From a virus: a stretch of DNA of 36,472 bases. Below are positions 1 to 9,107 of this stretch, piece after piece (positions within the stretch are counted from its first letter, which is position 1; each line of letters starts with the position of its first letter). The stretch lies in the IMG/VR virus record IMGVR_UViG_3300030329_005907, positions 1 through 36,472 of that record, one strand, 5' to 3'. A model generated the notes under the pieces. The model had not been told where the DNA came from. It worked only from the letters and a program-made list of their open reading frames with translations, and made no database searches. The position numbers and the translations under genes were made by a program.

Positions 1-41
1 CGCGCGCTTTTTTTTGTTTGAGTATCAGAGCACCCCCCCCA

Positions 42-1292
42 ATGCCCCCCCCGATCAAAGACCGAATCAAAGACCTGCGACGAGTGAAGGCCTCGGACCT
101 GATTCCGAACCCACGCAACTGGCGTGCTCACCCTCCGGCACAGCAAAAGGCAATGGCTGCTGCTTTGGAGGAGATCGGGTTTGCCGATGCCGTCCTGGCG
201 CGGGAGACCGAGGCCGGCCTCGAATTGATTGACGGACATCTACGAACCGAGACGGTTCCAGATGAACAAGTGCCCGTCCTGGTTCTTGATGTGAGCGAAG
301 ACGAAGCCGACAAACTTCTGGCGACGCTCGACCCTCTCGCGGCAATGGCCACAACCGATAAAGACAAGCTCAACGATTTGATCGGCCACCTGACGGTGAG
401 TTCAGAAGAACTCGAAAAGGTCGTGCAGGGGGTGGCTGCCAGGGCAGGCATCCTCGCGAGCGATGACCTGGCGGATGACACAGTCGATGGGCAGTCAGAG
501 TTTGAGGAACTCATCGGAAAGTGGAAAACTGCGGTTGGTCAAAAATGGGAGATCGACTCGCCGAACAAGAAGACGCATCATTTGGTTTGTGGAGATGCGA
601 CGAAGGCCGAGGATGTGAAACGGCTCTTCGGTGACGCGACTCCATTCCTGATGGTCACGGATCCCCCGTACGGTGTGAACTACGATCCGAAATGGCGACT
701 GCGGGCCGGCTTGAATCATTCCGGGCAGCAGGTGTCAGCCGGCGACGTCAGCAATGACGACAACGCATCGTGGAAAGCCGCATGGGATCTGTTTCCGGGG
801 ACGGTCGCGTATGTCTGGCACGGCGGTCTGCACTCCGAAGAGGTCGCTCGCGATCTCGAGGCCAGTGACTTCGAGATCCGCTCCCAGATCATTTGGGTGA
901 AGCAGGCACTGACGATCAGTCGGGGAGCGTATCACTGGAGGCACGAGCCGTGCTTCTATGCGTCCAGGGGGACAGCGAACTGGGCCGGCGGCCCAAAGCA
1001 AAGCACCGTGTGGGAGATTGACAAGGTCCATGCCGTGCAGGGAGCCGGCGACGGGGAGTTCACTTTTCACTCGACGCAAAAGCCTCTGGAGTGCATGGCC
1101 AGGCCGATCGCGAATCACGGTGACAAGGCCGATGCCGTCTACGACCCGTTCTTGGGGAGCGGCACAACGATGGTGGCAGCCGAGCAGCTGGGTCGGCAGT
1201 GCTTTGGAATGGAAATTGATCCCGGCTACCTCGCTCTCATCCTCGAAAGGATGTCTGGACACGGATGTAAGCCAAGGAGGCTCGATAGCTGA
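42..1292 (+). CDS. ParB-like N-terminal domain fused to DNA methyltransferase
   Basis: Probable adenine-N6 or cytosine-N4 DNA methyltransferase with a ParB/Srx-type N-terminal domain, a fusion common beside phage terminase genes. The N-terminal part (about residues 10-100) carries the ParB-like stretch DLIPNPRNWRAHP and later IDGHLR. The catalytic motif DPPY (TDPPYGVNYD, about residue 205) precedes the AdoMet-binding motif DPFLGSGTT (about residue 370), the order seen in beta-class enzymes. The ATG at 42 is chosen. A TTG at 18 is in frame, and the frame is open to the left edge, so the gene may begin outside the window. The stop overlaps the next start by one base. It probably modifies phage DNA, either to evade restriction or in connection with packaging. 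Target site unknown. Confidence 0.85.
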   Translation: MPPPIKDRIKDLRRVKASDLIPNPRNWRAHPPAQQKAMAAALEEIGFADAVLARETEAGLELIDGHLRTETVPDEQVPVLVLDVSEDEADKLLATLDPLAAMATTDKDKLNDLIGHLTVSSEELEKVVQGVAARAGILASDDLADDTVDGQSEFEELIGKWKTAVGQKWEIDSPNKKTHHLVCGDATKAEDVKRLFGDATPFLMVTDPPYGVNYDPKWRLRAGLNHSGQQVSAGDVSNDDNASWKAAWDLFPGTVAYVWHGGLHSEEVARDLEASDFEIRSQIIWVKQALTISRGAYHWRHEPCFYASRGTANWAGGPKQSTVWEIDKVHAVQGAGDGEFTFHSTQKPLECMARPIANHGDKADAVYDPFLGSGTTMVAAEQLGRQCFGMEIDPGYLALILERMSGHGCKPRRLDS

Positions 1293-1771
1293 TGGGCAAA
1301 CGAGGACCGAAAAAGACTCCGACAGCGATTTTGAAATTGCACGGCAGCCGTGCCGTCGAATCTCGAAAAGGCGAGCCGCAGCCCCCTTCGGGCCGGCCTC
1401 GGTGTCCGGCCTTCATTGACAGCTATGCGAAGTCAGCGTGGAAGCAGCTGATTCCGCAACTCGAAGAAATGGGTGTGCTCACCCTGGTCGACAGGAATGC
1501 ACTCGTCCGGTACTGCCAGTCTTGGTCGCGGTGGAAACGGTGCGCCGAGTTCATCAACGACAACGGCGAGACTTATCCGCTCCGAGACAACGACGGGAAT
1601 GTGAAGTGCCTGCAGCAATGGCCACAGGTGGGAATCTACAACAAGCTCTCCGACAGCCTGCTCCGGCTCGAGCAGCAGTTCGGCCTGACTCCATCCGCCA
1701 GGGCTGACTTGAAGGTTCAAAAGGCACAGGCAAGCGACAATTCCGCGGCCCGATTTTTTGGAGTGTCATGA
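1292..1771 (+). CDS. terS: Terminase small subunit, P27 family
   Basis: DNA-recognition subunit of the packaging motor, 159 residues. The start (MGKRGPKKTPTAILKLHGS) followed by a basic, proline-rich segment is the signature of P27-type small terminases. The C-terminal half, with QQFGLTPSARADL, is also typical. It overlaps the methyltransferase stop by one base and the large subunit start by four (ATGA), so the three genes are probably translationally coupled. Family call rests on sequence pattern and on the position directly before the large terminase. Confidence 0.9.
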   Translation: MGKRGPKKTPTAILKLHGSRAVESRKGEPQPPSGRPRCPAFIDSYAKSAWKQLIPQLEEMGVLTLVDRNALVRYCQSWSRWKRCAEFINDNGETYPLRDNDGNVKCLQQWPQVGIYNKLSDSLLRLEQQFGLTPSARADLKVQKAQASDNSAARFFGVS

Positions 1772-3342
1772 TCAAGTCGGACCCATTCTTCTTTGATGAC
1801 GATGCGGCAAACCGTGCCTGCGAGTTTTTCCAACAACTCGTCCACGTCAAAGGTCCGCTCGCCGGGCAGCCCTTCGAGCTTGAGAAGTGGCAAGAGGAAG
1901 ACATCATCCGTCCTCTCTTCGGGTGGAAGCGTCAGGACGGCACCCGGAAGTACCGGACTGCGTACATCGAGATCCCTCGCAAAAACGGAAAGAGCACTCT
2001 CTGTGCCGCGATCGCTCTGTACCTGACCTTCTGCGACCACCCGGTTGAACTCGGTGCGGAGGTGTACTCCGTCGCCGGGGACCGAGATCAAGCGAGCCTG
2101 GTTTTTGATCCGGCCTGCGAAATGATCCGCCGGTGTCCGATGCTGAATGAGCGAGCGACGATTCGGTCATCGGTGAAGCGGGTCGTGTTCAAGGAGACCG
2201 GCAGCTACTACCGCGCCATCGCAGCCGACGTCGGAGGGTCGCACGGTTACAACGCGAGCGGAGTGCTCTTCGACGAACTGCACGTCCAGAAGACGAGGGA
2301 TCTTTGGGACGTGATGCTCACCTCGACTGGTGCCAGGCTCCAACCGATGGTGCTCGGGGTGACAACCGCCGGTCACGACAAGAGTTCGATCTGTTACGAA
2401 CTCCACCAATACTCAAAGGGCATTCTTGAAGGCCGGATCGACGACCCGACCTTCCTGCCAGTGATCTACGCAGCGGATCCCGAGGACGACTGGACCGACC
2501 CTTCCGTCTGGGCAAAGGCGAACCCGAATCTGGGAGTGTCGATCAGCGAGGACTACCTTCGTGATCAGTGTTTGAAGGCTCGCGAGTCAGCGGCCTACGA
2601 GAACACGTTTCGCAGGCTCCACCTCAACCAATGGACCGAGCAGTCGGTGCGAGTAATCCCGATGGAGGCCTGGCGAGACTGCCCGGGTGACGCTGACGAG
2701 GAGATGCTCGAAGGAGAGCGATGCTTCGCCGGTCTCGACTTGGCGAGCACACGGGATGTCACTGCGTTGACCCTGGTTTTCCCACAAGACGAAGGCCGGT
2801 TCGCTGTCCTGCCGTATTTCTTCGTTCCTGAAGAGGTGCGGACAGACCGCGATCGTCAGGACCGCCGGCAGACGCTGAACTTCGCAGCTGCCGGGCTGAT
2901 CGAGAAGACCCCGGGTGACGAAGTCGACGGCACATATATCCGCGAGCGGATCCTGCAACTTGCCGAGACGTTTGACATCGAAGAGATCGCTTTTGATCCG
3001 TGGAATGCGACACATTTCATTCAGTCGCTTGTCGACGCAGGTCTCCCGCACGACGCGATGGTGAAGTTCCCGCAGACGTTTGGGAATTACAACGAGCCAA
3101 TGAAGAAACTGATCCAGCTGGTGGACTACAGGAAACTGGATCACGGGGGGAACAAAGTTCTGGAGTGGATGGCTGGAAACACCGCAGCCCGGACGGATCC
3201 CTCTGGAAACATGCGGCCTGACAAGAGCAAGTCAGCCGACAAGATCGACGGAATCGTTGCACTGCTGATGGGCCTGGCACGCGCCATCCGGTCATCCGAC
3301 AGTGCGTACGACGATCGGGCAGAATTCATCACGATAGGGTAG
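1768..3342 (+). CDS. terL: Terminase large subunit
   Basis: ATPase and nuclease of the packaging motor, 524 residues. The Walker A-like motif is PRKNGKST (about residue 70) and the Walker B-like motif is GVLFDELH (about residue 168). The C-terminal nuclease domain shows the expected acidic positions in FAGLDLASTRDVT (about residue 320), IAFDPWNATHF (about 408) and SADKIDGIVALL (about 490). Length and motif order match the YmfN/Terminase_1 type that accompanies HK97-like heads. It starts on an ATGA overlap with the small subunit. Confidence 0.95.
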   Translation: MIKSDPFFFDDDAANRACEFFQQLVHVKGPLAGQPFELEKWQEEDIIRPLFGWKRQDGTRKYRTAYIEIPRKNGKSTLCAAIALYLTFCDHPVELGAEVYSVAGDRDQASLVFDPACEMIRRCPMLNERATIRSSVKRVVFKETGSYYRAIAADVGGSHGYNASGVLFDELHVQKTRDLWDVMLTSTGARLQPMVLGVTTAGHDKSSICYELHQYSKGILEGRIDDPTFLPVIYAADPEDDWTDPSVWAKANPNLGVSISEDYLRDQCLKARESAAYENTFRRLHLNQWTEQSVRVIPMEAWRDCPGDADEEMLEGERCFAGLDLASTRDVTALTLVFPQDEGRFAVLPYFFVPEEVRTDRDRQDRRQTLNFAAAGLIEKTPGDEVDGTYIRERILQLAETFDIEEIAFDPWNATHFIQSLVDAGLPHDAMVKFPQTFGNYNEPMKKLIQLVDYRKLDHGGNKVLEWMAGNTAARTDPSGNMRPDKSKSADKIDGIVALLMGLARAIRSSDSAYDDRAEFITIG

Positions 3343-3352
3343 GGGCAAGGAC

Positions 3353-4975
3353 GTGGATCTTATCAACACAATGCGTACCTGGTTTGGTGCCGAGAAGAGA
3401 GCGACCCTTCGCGACCCATCGGCACTTGCGGATCTGGTTGGCACGAAGACGGCTTCGGGAGTGAAGGTCGATCGCGCCAAAGCTCTGACGTTTTCGGGGG
3501 TGTACGCTGCGGTGCGTATCATCAGCGAGACCGTCGCCGGCCTGCCACGACACCTGTATCTGCGGGAAGGAGACAACGCGACGAAGCAGCCCGATCATCC
3601 AATAACCAAGTTGCTCGAGCAGCCAAATGACGTGCAGACGCAGTTCGGCCTGTTTGAGACCTTGATGGGGTACGTTTTGACATGGGGGAATGCCTACTGC
3701 GAAATCGTGAGGTCGCCGGCAACGGGGAGACCGGTCAGTCTGCATATCATGCGGCCCGATCGGGTGAAGCCTGTGGTGAAGAACGGCGAACTGCTGTACG
3801 AGGTGCAGACCGATGACATTGGAATGGTCACCCTGCCTCCCGAAAAGGTTCTTCATATCAAAGCCGTTGGAGACGGCCTGGCCGGTTACTCGCAGATTCG
3901 GTTGGCGAGAGAAGCGATCGGTCTGGGCCTTGCAGCCGAACAGCATGGAGCACGGTTCTTCGGTAACGACGCGACCCCCGGTGGTGTTCTCACACACCCT
4001 GGTCGGCTGAAAAAAGAAACTGCTGAACGGCTCCGTGGCAGCTGGGAGCGGGTCCACGCTGGCAGCGGCAACGCTCACCGGGTGGCGATTCTCGAAGACG
4101 GCATGGGGTGGACGACGATCGGCCTTCCGAACTCGGACGCTCAATACATGGAAAGCAGGAAGTTCTCCATCACCGAGGTCGCGAGAATCTACTCGATCCC
4201 GTTGCACATGCTAGCTGACTTGGACCGAGCGACGTTTTCTAACATCGAGCATCAGGGGATCGAGTTCAGCAAGTTCTGCATCTTGCCGTGGGCAATCCGC
4301 ATCGAGCAGGAGATCCACCGAAAGCTCTTGTTGGAGCCGGAAAGGCAGGAGTTCTTCCTGCGGCACAACCTCGAAGGACTGCAGCGAGGGGATTCGAGTT
4401 CCCGGGCCAGCTATTACAACACGCTGTTCAATATTGGGTGCCTGTCACAAAACGACATCCGCGCCCTGGAGAACAAGAACCCGATTGAAGGAGGTGATCG
4501 CTACTACGTTCCGTTGAACCTTTCGGCAGCGGAGGATGACGGGGCTGCCGAGCCGGATCCAGAGCCTGTGGACGAACCTGAAGAGCCTGATGAGCCGGAG
4601 CCGGATCAGTTGCGAGACGCACTTCGTGACCTCCTGGCGCAAGACGTCCGGCGAGTGCTCACGAGGGAAGCGGTGCAGGCAAGAAAGGCTGCCAAGGATC
4701 CGGGGGGCTTTTTGGAGTGGCTGAACAACTTCTACGACAACCCAGAAAAACTGGCCGGAGTCCTCCGGTCAGTCATGGCAGCGTGCGAAGCGTACGGGGT
4801 ACCCGTAGGGGATCTGGTTGGTGATCACGTCCAGCGAAGTCGAGACGAACTACTCGAACTCGCCGGCACGAGCACCGCAGACACCCTGGCGGGCAACATT
4901 GAAACCAGAGTCGAGCAATGGCTTGACCAACGACCAAGGGAAGTCGCTTGGTCACTGATCCAAGGAGACCGATGA
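3353..4975 (+). CDS. Portal protein, HK97 family
   Basis: Dodecameric portal at the head vertex through which DNA enters, 540 residues. HK97-portal features include AKALTFSGVYAAVRIISETV near residue 40, LYLREGDN, LLEQPNDVQTQFGLFETL, and ATFSNIEHQGIEFSKFCILP near 290. After about residue 395 there is an acidic, proline-rich linker (EPDPEPVDEPEEPDEPEPD) and then a helical tail unlike the core, which may contact the scaffold or protease. The GTG at 3353 has a good ribosome binding site (GGGGCAAGG). The ATG at 3371 is an alternative. Confidence 0.93.
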   Translation: MDLINTMRTWFGAEKRATLRDPSALADLVGTKTASGVKVDRAKALTFSGVYAAVRIISETVAGLPRHLYLREGDNATKQPDHPITKLLEQPNDVQTQFGLFETLMGYVLTWGNAYCEIVRSPATGRPVSLHIMRPDRVKPVVKNGELLYEVQTDDIGMVTLPPEKVLHIKAVGDGLAGYSQIRLAREAIGLGLAAEQHGARFFGNDATPGGVLTHPGRLKKETAERLRGSWERVHAGSGNAHRVAILEDGMGWTTIGLPNSDAQYMESRKFSITEVARIYSIPLHMLADLDRATFSNIEHQGIEFSKFCILPWAIRIEQEIHRKLLLEPERQEFFLRHNLEGLQRGDSSSRASYYNTLFNIGCLSQNDIRALENKNPIEGGDRYYVPLNLSAAEDDGAAEPDPEPVDEPEEPDEPEPDQLRDALRDLLAQDVRRVLTREAVQARKAAKDPGGFLEWLNNFYDNPEKLAGVLRSVMAACEAYGVPVGDLVGDHVQRSRDELLELAGTSTADTLAGNIETRVEQWLDQRPREVAWSLIQGDR

Positions 4976-5574
4976 TGAATGAGACACGAACAATCACTGC
5001 CGCAGAGACCGAGCTTCGGTTTGACGAGTCGGAAAACAAGATCGTCGGTTACGCAGCGGTCTTCAATTCACTCTCCGAGCCGATTGCCGGTCAGTTTCGG
5101 GAACGGATCCTGCCCGGGGCATTTCGGAATGTCGGAAGCACCGAGGATATCATTTCCGCAATCAACCACGACGACTCGAAGATCCTCGGACGGCGATCTG
5201 CCGGCAATCTGGAACTGACAGTGACCAAGCGAGGCCTTCGTTACTCGATCACTCCGCCGGACACCTCGTACGTGCGTGACCTGGTCGAAAACATCAAAGC
5301 CGGAAACGTCGCCGGCTCATCGTTTGAATTCCGGGTCCATGAAAAGGGGGAAGCGTGGGTCCAAGACGAAGACGGCGAGCCGATTCGTGAGCTCCGCGCT
5401 ATCGACGTGTTTGAAGTCGGGCCGGTTACTCGTCCAGCGTACCCAAGCACCGACGTCGCGGTGCGGAGCTTCGAGGCGTGGAAGTCGGCAAACGAGGAGC
5501 AGCCGGCTCCGCAGACACCGACTGATGTGTTGCGGGACAAACTTTCATTGACCGAGGCGTCTGGTCAGAGATAG
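4972..5574 (+). CDS. Prohead protease, HK97/U35 family
   Basis: Serine protease that matures the capsid, about 200 residues. The catalytic histidine is expected in SAINHDDSKILGRR (about residue 65) and the serine in GNVAGSSFEFRV (about residue 117). The FEVGPVTRPAYPST segment that normally follows in this family is present. The ATGs at 4972 and 4975 are both possible: 4972 gives a 4-base overlap with the portal stop, while 4975 is better spaced from AGGAG at 4963. The gene lies between portal and major capsid protein, the standard order. Confidence 0.93.
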   Translation: MMNETRTITAAETELRFDESENKIVGYAAVFNSLSEPIAGQFRERILPGAFRNVGSTEDIISAINHDDSKILGRRSAGNLELTVTKRGLRYSITPPDTSYVRDLVENIKAGNVAGSSFEFRVHEKGEAWVQDEDGEPIRELRAIDVFEVGPVTRPAYPSTDVAVRSFEAWKSANEEQPAPQTPTDVLRDKLSLTEASGQR

Positions 5575-5601
5575 TATCTCGGTAGCTACCTAGTAGCTAA
5601 C
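5568..5601. repeat. Palindrome cluster at the end of the protease gene
   Basis: Two adjacent perfect palindromes: GAGATA-g-TATCTC at 5568-5580, which includes the protease stop codon, and GGTAGCTACC at 5581-5590. They are followed by TAGCTAAC at 5594. That octamer is also half of the 16-bp palindrome at 23378. This AT-rich cluster in a GC-rich genome could be an operator or an RNA processing site. Function is inferred only. Confidence 0.5.
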
Positions 5602-5690
5602 AGTAACAATTCGACTATTCCTGGCACCGTTTGATCGAGCACAGGCTCGTGAAGGCGAGTTCTGGCGAAGGCGGAAAGCGGACGGCACAG

Positions 5691-5757
5691 GCCGGCCCGA
5701 TCTGCCGAGTGAGCAACGTACATCGTTTCTCACCGGCACATCGGGCCGGCTTTTTTT
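5691..5757 (+). terminator. Long extended hairpin with T-tract before the capsid gene
   Basis: A nearly complete 60-nt hairpin. The outer arms GCCGGCCCGAT (5691-5701) and ATCGGGCCGGC (5740-5750) pair perfectly over 11 bp. After a C-C mismatch, TGCCG/CGGCA and GTGAG/CTCAC continue the stem with one bulged A. AACG/CGTT then closes it around the loop TACAT. Seven Ts follow at 5751-5757, giving the form of an intrinsic terminator for plus-strand transcription. It separates the protease from the major capsid gene. The stem is much longer than most terminators, so it may also protect or set the 5' end of the capsid mRNA. Confidence 0.8.
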
Positions 5758-5799
5758 GGTCTCCCTCGTTGCCGGTGCAACACAAAGGGAACCAATCTG

Positions 5800-7029
5800 A
5801 TGTTGAAGAAACTTCAAGAAGAACGAATGGTCGCGATCACCAAGGCTCGCGAGATCCTTGACGCTGCCGACGAAGAGAAACGCTCCCTGACGTCCGAGGA
5901 GCGAGAACTGTACGACTCCTTTGACGGGGAGATCGACCGGATCGATGGCGAGATCCAAGAGGTGATGGGAGACGCCAGGCGGCGCAACAAGCTCGCGTCC
6001 CAAGAGGAGCGAGCCGACGAAGGCGAGCCGCGAAGCGTGCCGGCGGAGCAGCCGACCAAGCTCTTCGGTGACGATGACACCGAGCAGCGAAGCGGCACTG
6101 CGTCTCGCGAATACAACGACGCTTGGTGGAAGGCCATGCGTCACACCCGATCGTCGCTCGAGGCGAGCGAGTTTCGGGCATTGCAGGTGGGCACTAATTC
6201 CGAGGGTGGCTACCTGGTCCCCGACGAATTTTTCTCCAACGAACTGACGCAGGCCTTGGAAGAGGCCAACGTGATGCGGCAGTTGTGCCGAGTGATCCAG
6301 ACGAACAGCGGCACGCTCGAGATCCCGGTGGTCAGCGGACACGGGGCTGCGGCATGGACTGCGGAAGAGGCTGCATTCAGTGACGCTGACGAGACATTCA
6401 GCCAAGTCACTCTCGCGAGCTACAAGGCCGGCAGCATTTTGAAGGTGAGCGACGAGTTGCTTCGTGACTCGGCCTTCGATCTGTCAGCCTACCTGGCACA
6501 GGAGATGGGTCGCCGGCTCGGTCGTCTGGAAGAGGCTGCCTTCGTCAACGGTGACGGCAGCAGCAAGCCGACTGGTGCGGTGCAGGGATCGACGGCTGGC
6601 AAAACTGCCGCATCGAACAGTGCGATCACTGCCGACGAGGTCATTGACCTCTTCCACGCTCTCGGTCGTCAGTACCGTCAAAGCGCGACCTTCTTGATGA
6701 AGGATTCAACCTTGGCTGCCATTCGGAAGCTCAAGGATGGCGACTCGCAGTACCTCTGGCAGCCCGGTTTGCAGGCCGGCGAGCCAGGGCAGATCCTCGG
6801 TCGACCCGTGCAGACCTCTGACTCGGTTCCGGCGATTGCCGCTGATGCCAAGGTCATCCTGTTCGGCGACTTCAGCTACTACTGGGTGGCGGATCGAGAG
6901 GCTCCGAGCGTCAAACGACTCGAGGATCTCTATGCCGCGAATGGGCAGGTTGGCTTCAGGATCCACAAGCGAGTCGACGGCAAGGTGATCTTGGCCGAGG
7001 CCATTCAACACCTCGTCATGGCATCCTAA
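5800..7029 (+). CDS. Major capsid protein, HK97 fold
   Basis: Main shell protein, 409 residues, made as a precursor. Residues 1 to about 110 form a charged, coiled-coil delta domain (KKLQEERMVAITKAREI) that acts as internal scaffold and is normally removed by the upstream protease. The mature shell part begins near SEFRALQVGTNSEGGYLVPDE, a very typical HK97-fold start. Later signatures include AWTAEEAAFSDADETF, ILKVSDELLRDSAFDL and EAAFVNGDGSSKPTG. The ATG at 5800 has AAAGGGA upstream. Expression may depend on a promoter or processing site inside the preceding hairpin region. Confidence 0.96.
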   Translation: MLKKLQEERMVAITKAREILDAADEEKRSLTSEERELYDSFDGEIDRIDGEIQEVMGDARRRNKLASQEERADEGEPRSVPAEQPTKLFGDDDTEQRSGTASREYNDAWWKAMRHTRSSLEASEFRALQVGTNSEGGYLVPDEFFSNELTQALEEANVMRQLCRVIQTNSGTLEIPVVSGHGAAAWTAEEAAFSDADETFSQVTLASYKAGSILKVSDELLRDSAFDLSAYLAQEMGRRLGRLEEAAFVNGDGSSKPTGAVQGSTAGKTAASNSAITADEVIDLFHALGRQYRQSATFLMKDSTLAAIRKLKDGDSQYLWQPGLQAGEPGQILGRPVQTSDSVPAIAADAKVILFGDFSYYWVADREAPSVKRLEDLYAANGQVGFRIHKRVDGKVILAEAIQHLVMAS

Positions 7030-7077
7030 CGGCTGCTTCGCGTCACAGTTTTCGCCACCGAAAGGGAGTCCAGAATA

Positions 7078-7269
7078 ATGCAATGCGAGATCCTCACCTC
7101 CTTCGCAGGACCGATGGGCTCTTTTTCGGCTGGCGAGACTGCTGACGTTCCTGATCAGTATATTGCCGACCTGACCAATGCCGGATTCGTCAAACCGGTT
7201 GGAAAAGTCGCCAAGCGAAAAGCCGTACGCAAGAAGGCAGAGAAACCCTCTGGGGAGGGTGACGACTGA
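7078..7269 (+). CDS. Small lysine-rich protein after the capsid gene
   Basis: 63 residues, no family recognised. The N-terminal part (SFSAGETADVPDQYIADL, then NAGFVKPV) is followed by a basic tail (KVAKRKAVRKKAEK). It resembles the small protein encoded at 9677, which has the same plan: a short beta-type domain with AGE and GF, then a lysine-rich tail. A ribosome binding site (AAAGGGAG) lies upstream, and the stop overlaps the next start by one base. A minor structural or head-tail interface role is suggested by position only. Confidence 0.75.
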   Translation: MQCEILTSFAGPMGSFSAGETADVPDQYIADLTNAGFVKPVGKVAKRKAVRKKAEKPSGEGDD

Positions 7270-7835
7270 TGGCTTTGGTAACAGTGACGGCAGCCACGCA
7301 GGAGCCTGTCACGCTCGCCGAGGTCAAAGACCACTTGGTGCTCGACCACGGTGACGATGACAGCTACCTTTCCACCCTGGTCGCTACGGTCGTCGCGTAC
7401 CTCGAGGCGGTTCAAGACCGGACGCTGGTCACGACCACCTACGACCTGAAGCTCGATCGGTTTCCGAGCGGAACCGAGGTGATTGAATTGCCGAGGGCAC
7501 CCCTGGCGTCTATCACCTCGGTCACCTATCAAGATACCGACGACGTTACGACGACTCTTGCGGCTTCAAAGTACACGGTGGACACAGCCTCCACCCCGGG
7601 CCGACTGCAGCCTGCCTACGACGAGGCTTGGCCGAGCACTCGTGGGCATGTCCACGACGTGACCATCCGGTTCGTCGCCGGTTACGGGGACGCTGGTGAT
7701 GTGCCGAGGCCACACCGGCACGAGATCCTGTTGCGGGTGGCCGACCTCTTCGAGAACAGAGAGGGGGCTGTCACTGCTCGCCACGAGGAGTCGTTTGCCT
7801 CCAAGTCATTGTTCCAGCTGAATCGGGTGTTCTGA
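7269..7835 (+). CDS. Head-tail connector, gp6/phiE125 gp8-like
   Basis: Adaptor protein thought to form a ring under the portal, 188 residues. The family pattern is visible in EPVTLAEVKDHLVLDHGDDD near the start, VVAYLEAVQDRTLVTTTYDL around residue 45 and VTIRFVAGYGDAGDVPRPHRH around 140. It ends in a helical segment. The position after the capsid gene and before the head-closure protein is standard for HK97-type phages. Starts overlapping the previous stop by one base. Confidence 0.87.
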   Translation: MALVTVTAATQEPVTLAEVKDHLVLDHGDDDSYLSTLVATVVAYLEAVQDRTLVTTTYDLKLDRFPSGTEVIELPRAPLASITSVTYQDTDDVTTTLAASKYTVDTASTPGRLQPAYDEAWPSTRGHVHDVTIRFVAGYGDAGDVPRPHRHEILLRVADLFENREGAVTARHEESFASKSLFQLNRVF

Positions 7836-8164
7836 TGCCAGCAGGAAAATACCGAGAACCAATTCGGGTCGAGGCACGCACCGAGACGTCACTGAACACC
7901 TACAACGAAGTGTCTCCGTCCTGGTCGGTGCTCCTCGAAACTCGTGCGAGCCTCGACGGTGCCGGCGGACGGGAGTTCGCAGCCGGAGGTGGGATGCGTG
8001 CTGACGTGACGCACCTGCTTCGGATCCGATCGAGCCGGCTGGCGAGAACGATCACCCCGAAGAACCGAGTGATCCTCGACGGACGCACTTTTGAGATCCT
8101 CGCTGCCGTGGACCGCACCGGCAGGCGACGCGAGATCGAACTCCAGTGCCGGGAGTCGGTCTGA
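7835..8164 (+). CDS. Head closure/head-tail adaptor protein
   Basis: 109 residues of mostly beta character, resembling the phage head-tail joining family (SPP1 gp16-like). Typical features are the N-terminal YREPIRVEARTETSLNTYNE, the TRASLDGAGGREFAAGG segment, and a C-terminal ILDGRTFEILAAVDRTGRRREIELQC. It would close the head after packaging and prepare the tail interface. One-base overlaps at both ends indicate a coupled structural operon. Confidence 0.85.
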   Translation: MPAGKYREPIRVEARTETSLNTYNEVSPSWSVLLETRASLDGAGGREFAAGGGMRADVTHLLRIRSSRLARTITPKNRVILDGRTFEILAAVDRTGRRREIELQCRESV

Positions 8165-8691
8165 TGAAGTTGAACAACAAGAAAGCCGGAATTCGGGTCG
8201 AGGGCATTCAGCCGTTCCTCGACAAGATCGAGCACCTTGGTCCCAAGATCCAGGGCAGAGTTGCGTTGGCTGCTGTGAAGGCAGCGTCAGCGGAGGTGCG
8301 GAAAAAAGGACAGCGGATTGTGAAGTCGAAGGCTCTCGGCGACGGGATGCGTCCGTCCGGGCAAAAGAGAATCCACCTCTGGAAGTCCATTATCAACAAA
8401 GCCAAAGCCTACGGCAAAGACAAGATTCCGGTGGGAACGATCGGAACCCAGTACAAGGTCACACCTCACGATCACCTCGTCCATGACGGGACAAGCCCTC
8501 ACATCATCAAGATTCCGAAAAAAAAACCGTTGTTCGGCAGGCAGTTGGAGGTGAGGCACCCCGGTGCCAGGGCATTTCCATTTATGAAGTTTGCACTCGA
8601 AGAGAGTCGCGAAGCCCAGCAGAAGGCAATGGTCAACAAGATCCTGAAACGGATCGAAGTGGAACTGCAAAAGGACAAGGACAAGAAATGA
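8164..8691 (+). CDS. HK97 gp10-like neck/tail protein
   Basis: 175 residues. The N-terminal half (VEGIQPFLDKIEHLGPKIQG, then VKAASAEVRKKGQRIVKSKA) matches the HK97 gp10 pattern of a helix with basic residues followed by a beta domain. The C-terminus has VRHPGARAFPFMKFALEESR, the usual ending motif of that family. It sits between the head adaptor and the tail-completion protein, as in related phages. The ATG at 8164 overlaps the previous stop; an in-frame start at 8146 is less likely. Confidence 0.82.
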   Translation: MKLNNKKAGIRVEGIQPFLDKIEHLGPKIQGRVALAAVKAASAEVRKKGQRIVKSKALGDGMRPSGQKRIHLWKSIINKAKAYGKDKIPVGTIGTQYKVTPHDHLVHDGTSPHIIKIPKKKPLFGRQLEVRHPGARAFPFMKFALEESREAQQKAMVNKILKRIEVELQKDKDKK

Positions 8692-9107
8692 GCACCTTAA
8701 AGAAGGCCATCATTGATTACTTGTTGACGCAGACCGCTGTGACGGACCTGGTCGGCACCCGGATTCGTCCAGGAGTGATCGAGCAAGGTCTCGCCAGGCC
8801 ACACCTCCGAGTCGATCAGACTGGCTCCGATGTTCACTACGCGATGTCGGGCAACACGGGCCTTGGCGAGACGTTTATTGAAATCGTCTGCGAGGCCGAT
8901 TCCGAGAAGGATGCAGCAGATCTCGCCGATGTCGTCCGCAAAGAGGTCGACGGCTTTTCGGGGACGTGGGGTTCGGTCTCGGTGAAGGCATCATTCTGGC
9001 GAGGGACGCGAGACACGAGGACCGCACCCTTGTCTGGCGGAGAGATTGGCCTGCCTAGTCAAACGATTGCCGTTGAGGTCTTCCACGAGATCGCGGTGCC
9101 TTCATGA
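8688..9107 (+). CDS. Tail completion/terminator protein, DUF3168-like
   Basis: 139 residues. The opening LKKAIIDYLLTQTAVTDLVG, followed by IRPGVIEQGLARPHLRV and a later HEIAVPS ending, fits the DUF3168 family of tail-terminator proteins that cap the tail tube and join it to the head. It overlaps the previous gene by four bases and the next by four. Gene order supports the assignment more strongly than any single motif. Confidence 0.8.
   Translation: MSTLKKAIIDYLLTQTAVTDLVGTRIRPGVIEQGLARPHLRVDQTGSDVHYAMSGNTGLGETFIEIVCEADSEKDAADLADVVRKEVDGFSGTWGSVSVKASFWRGTRDTRTAPLSGGEIGLPSQTIAVEVFHEIAVPS

Noticed and set aside
3329-4207. 292-codon open frame on the minus strand
   Set aside because: It lies antisense to the clearly recognisable portal gene and has no family-like content.
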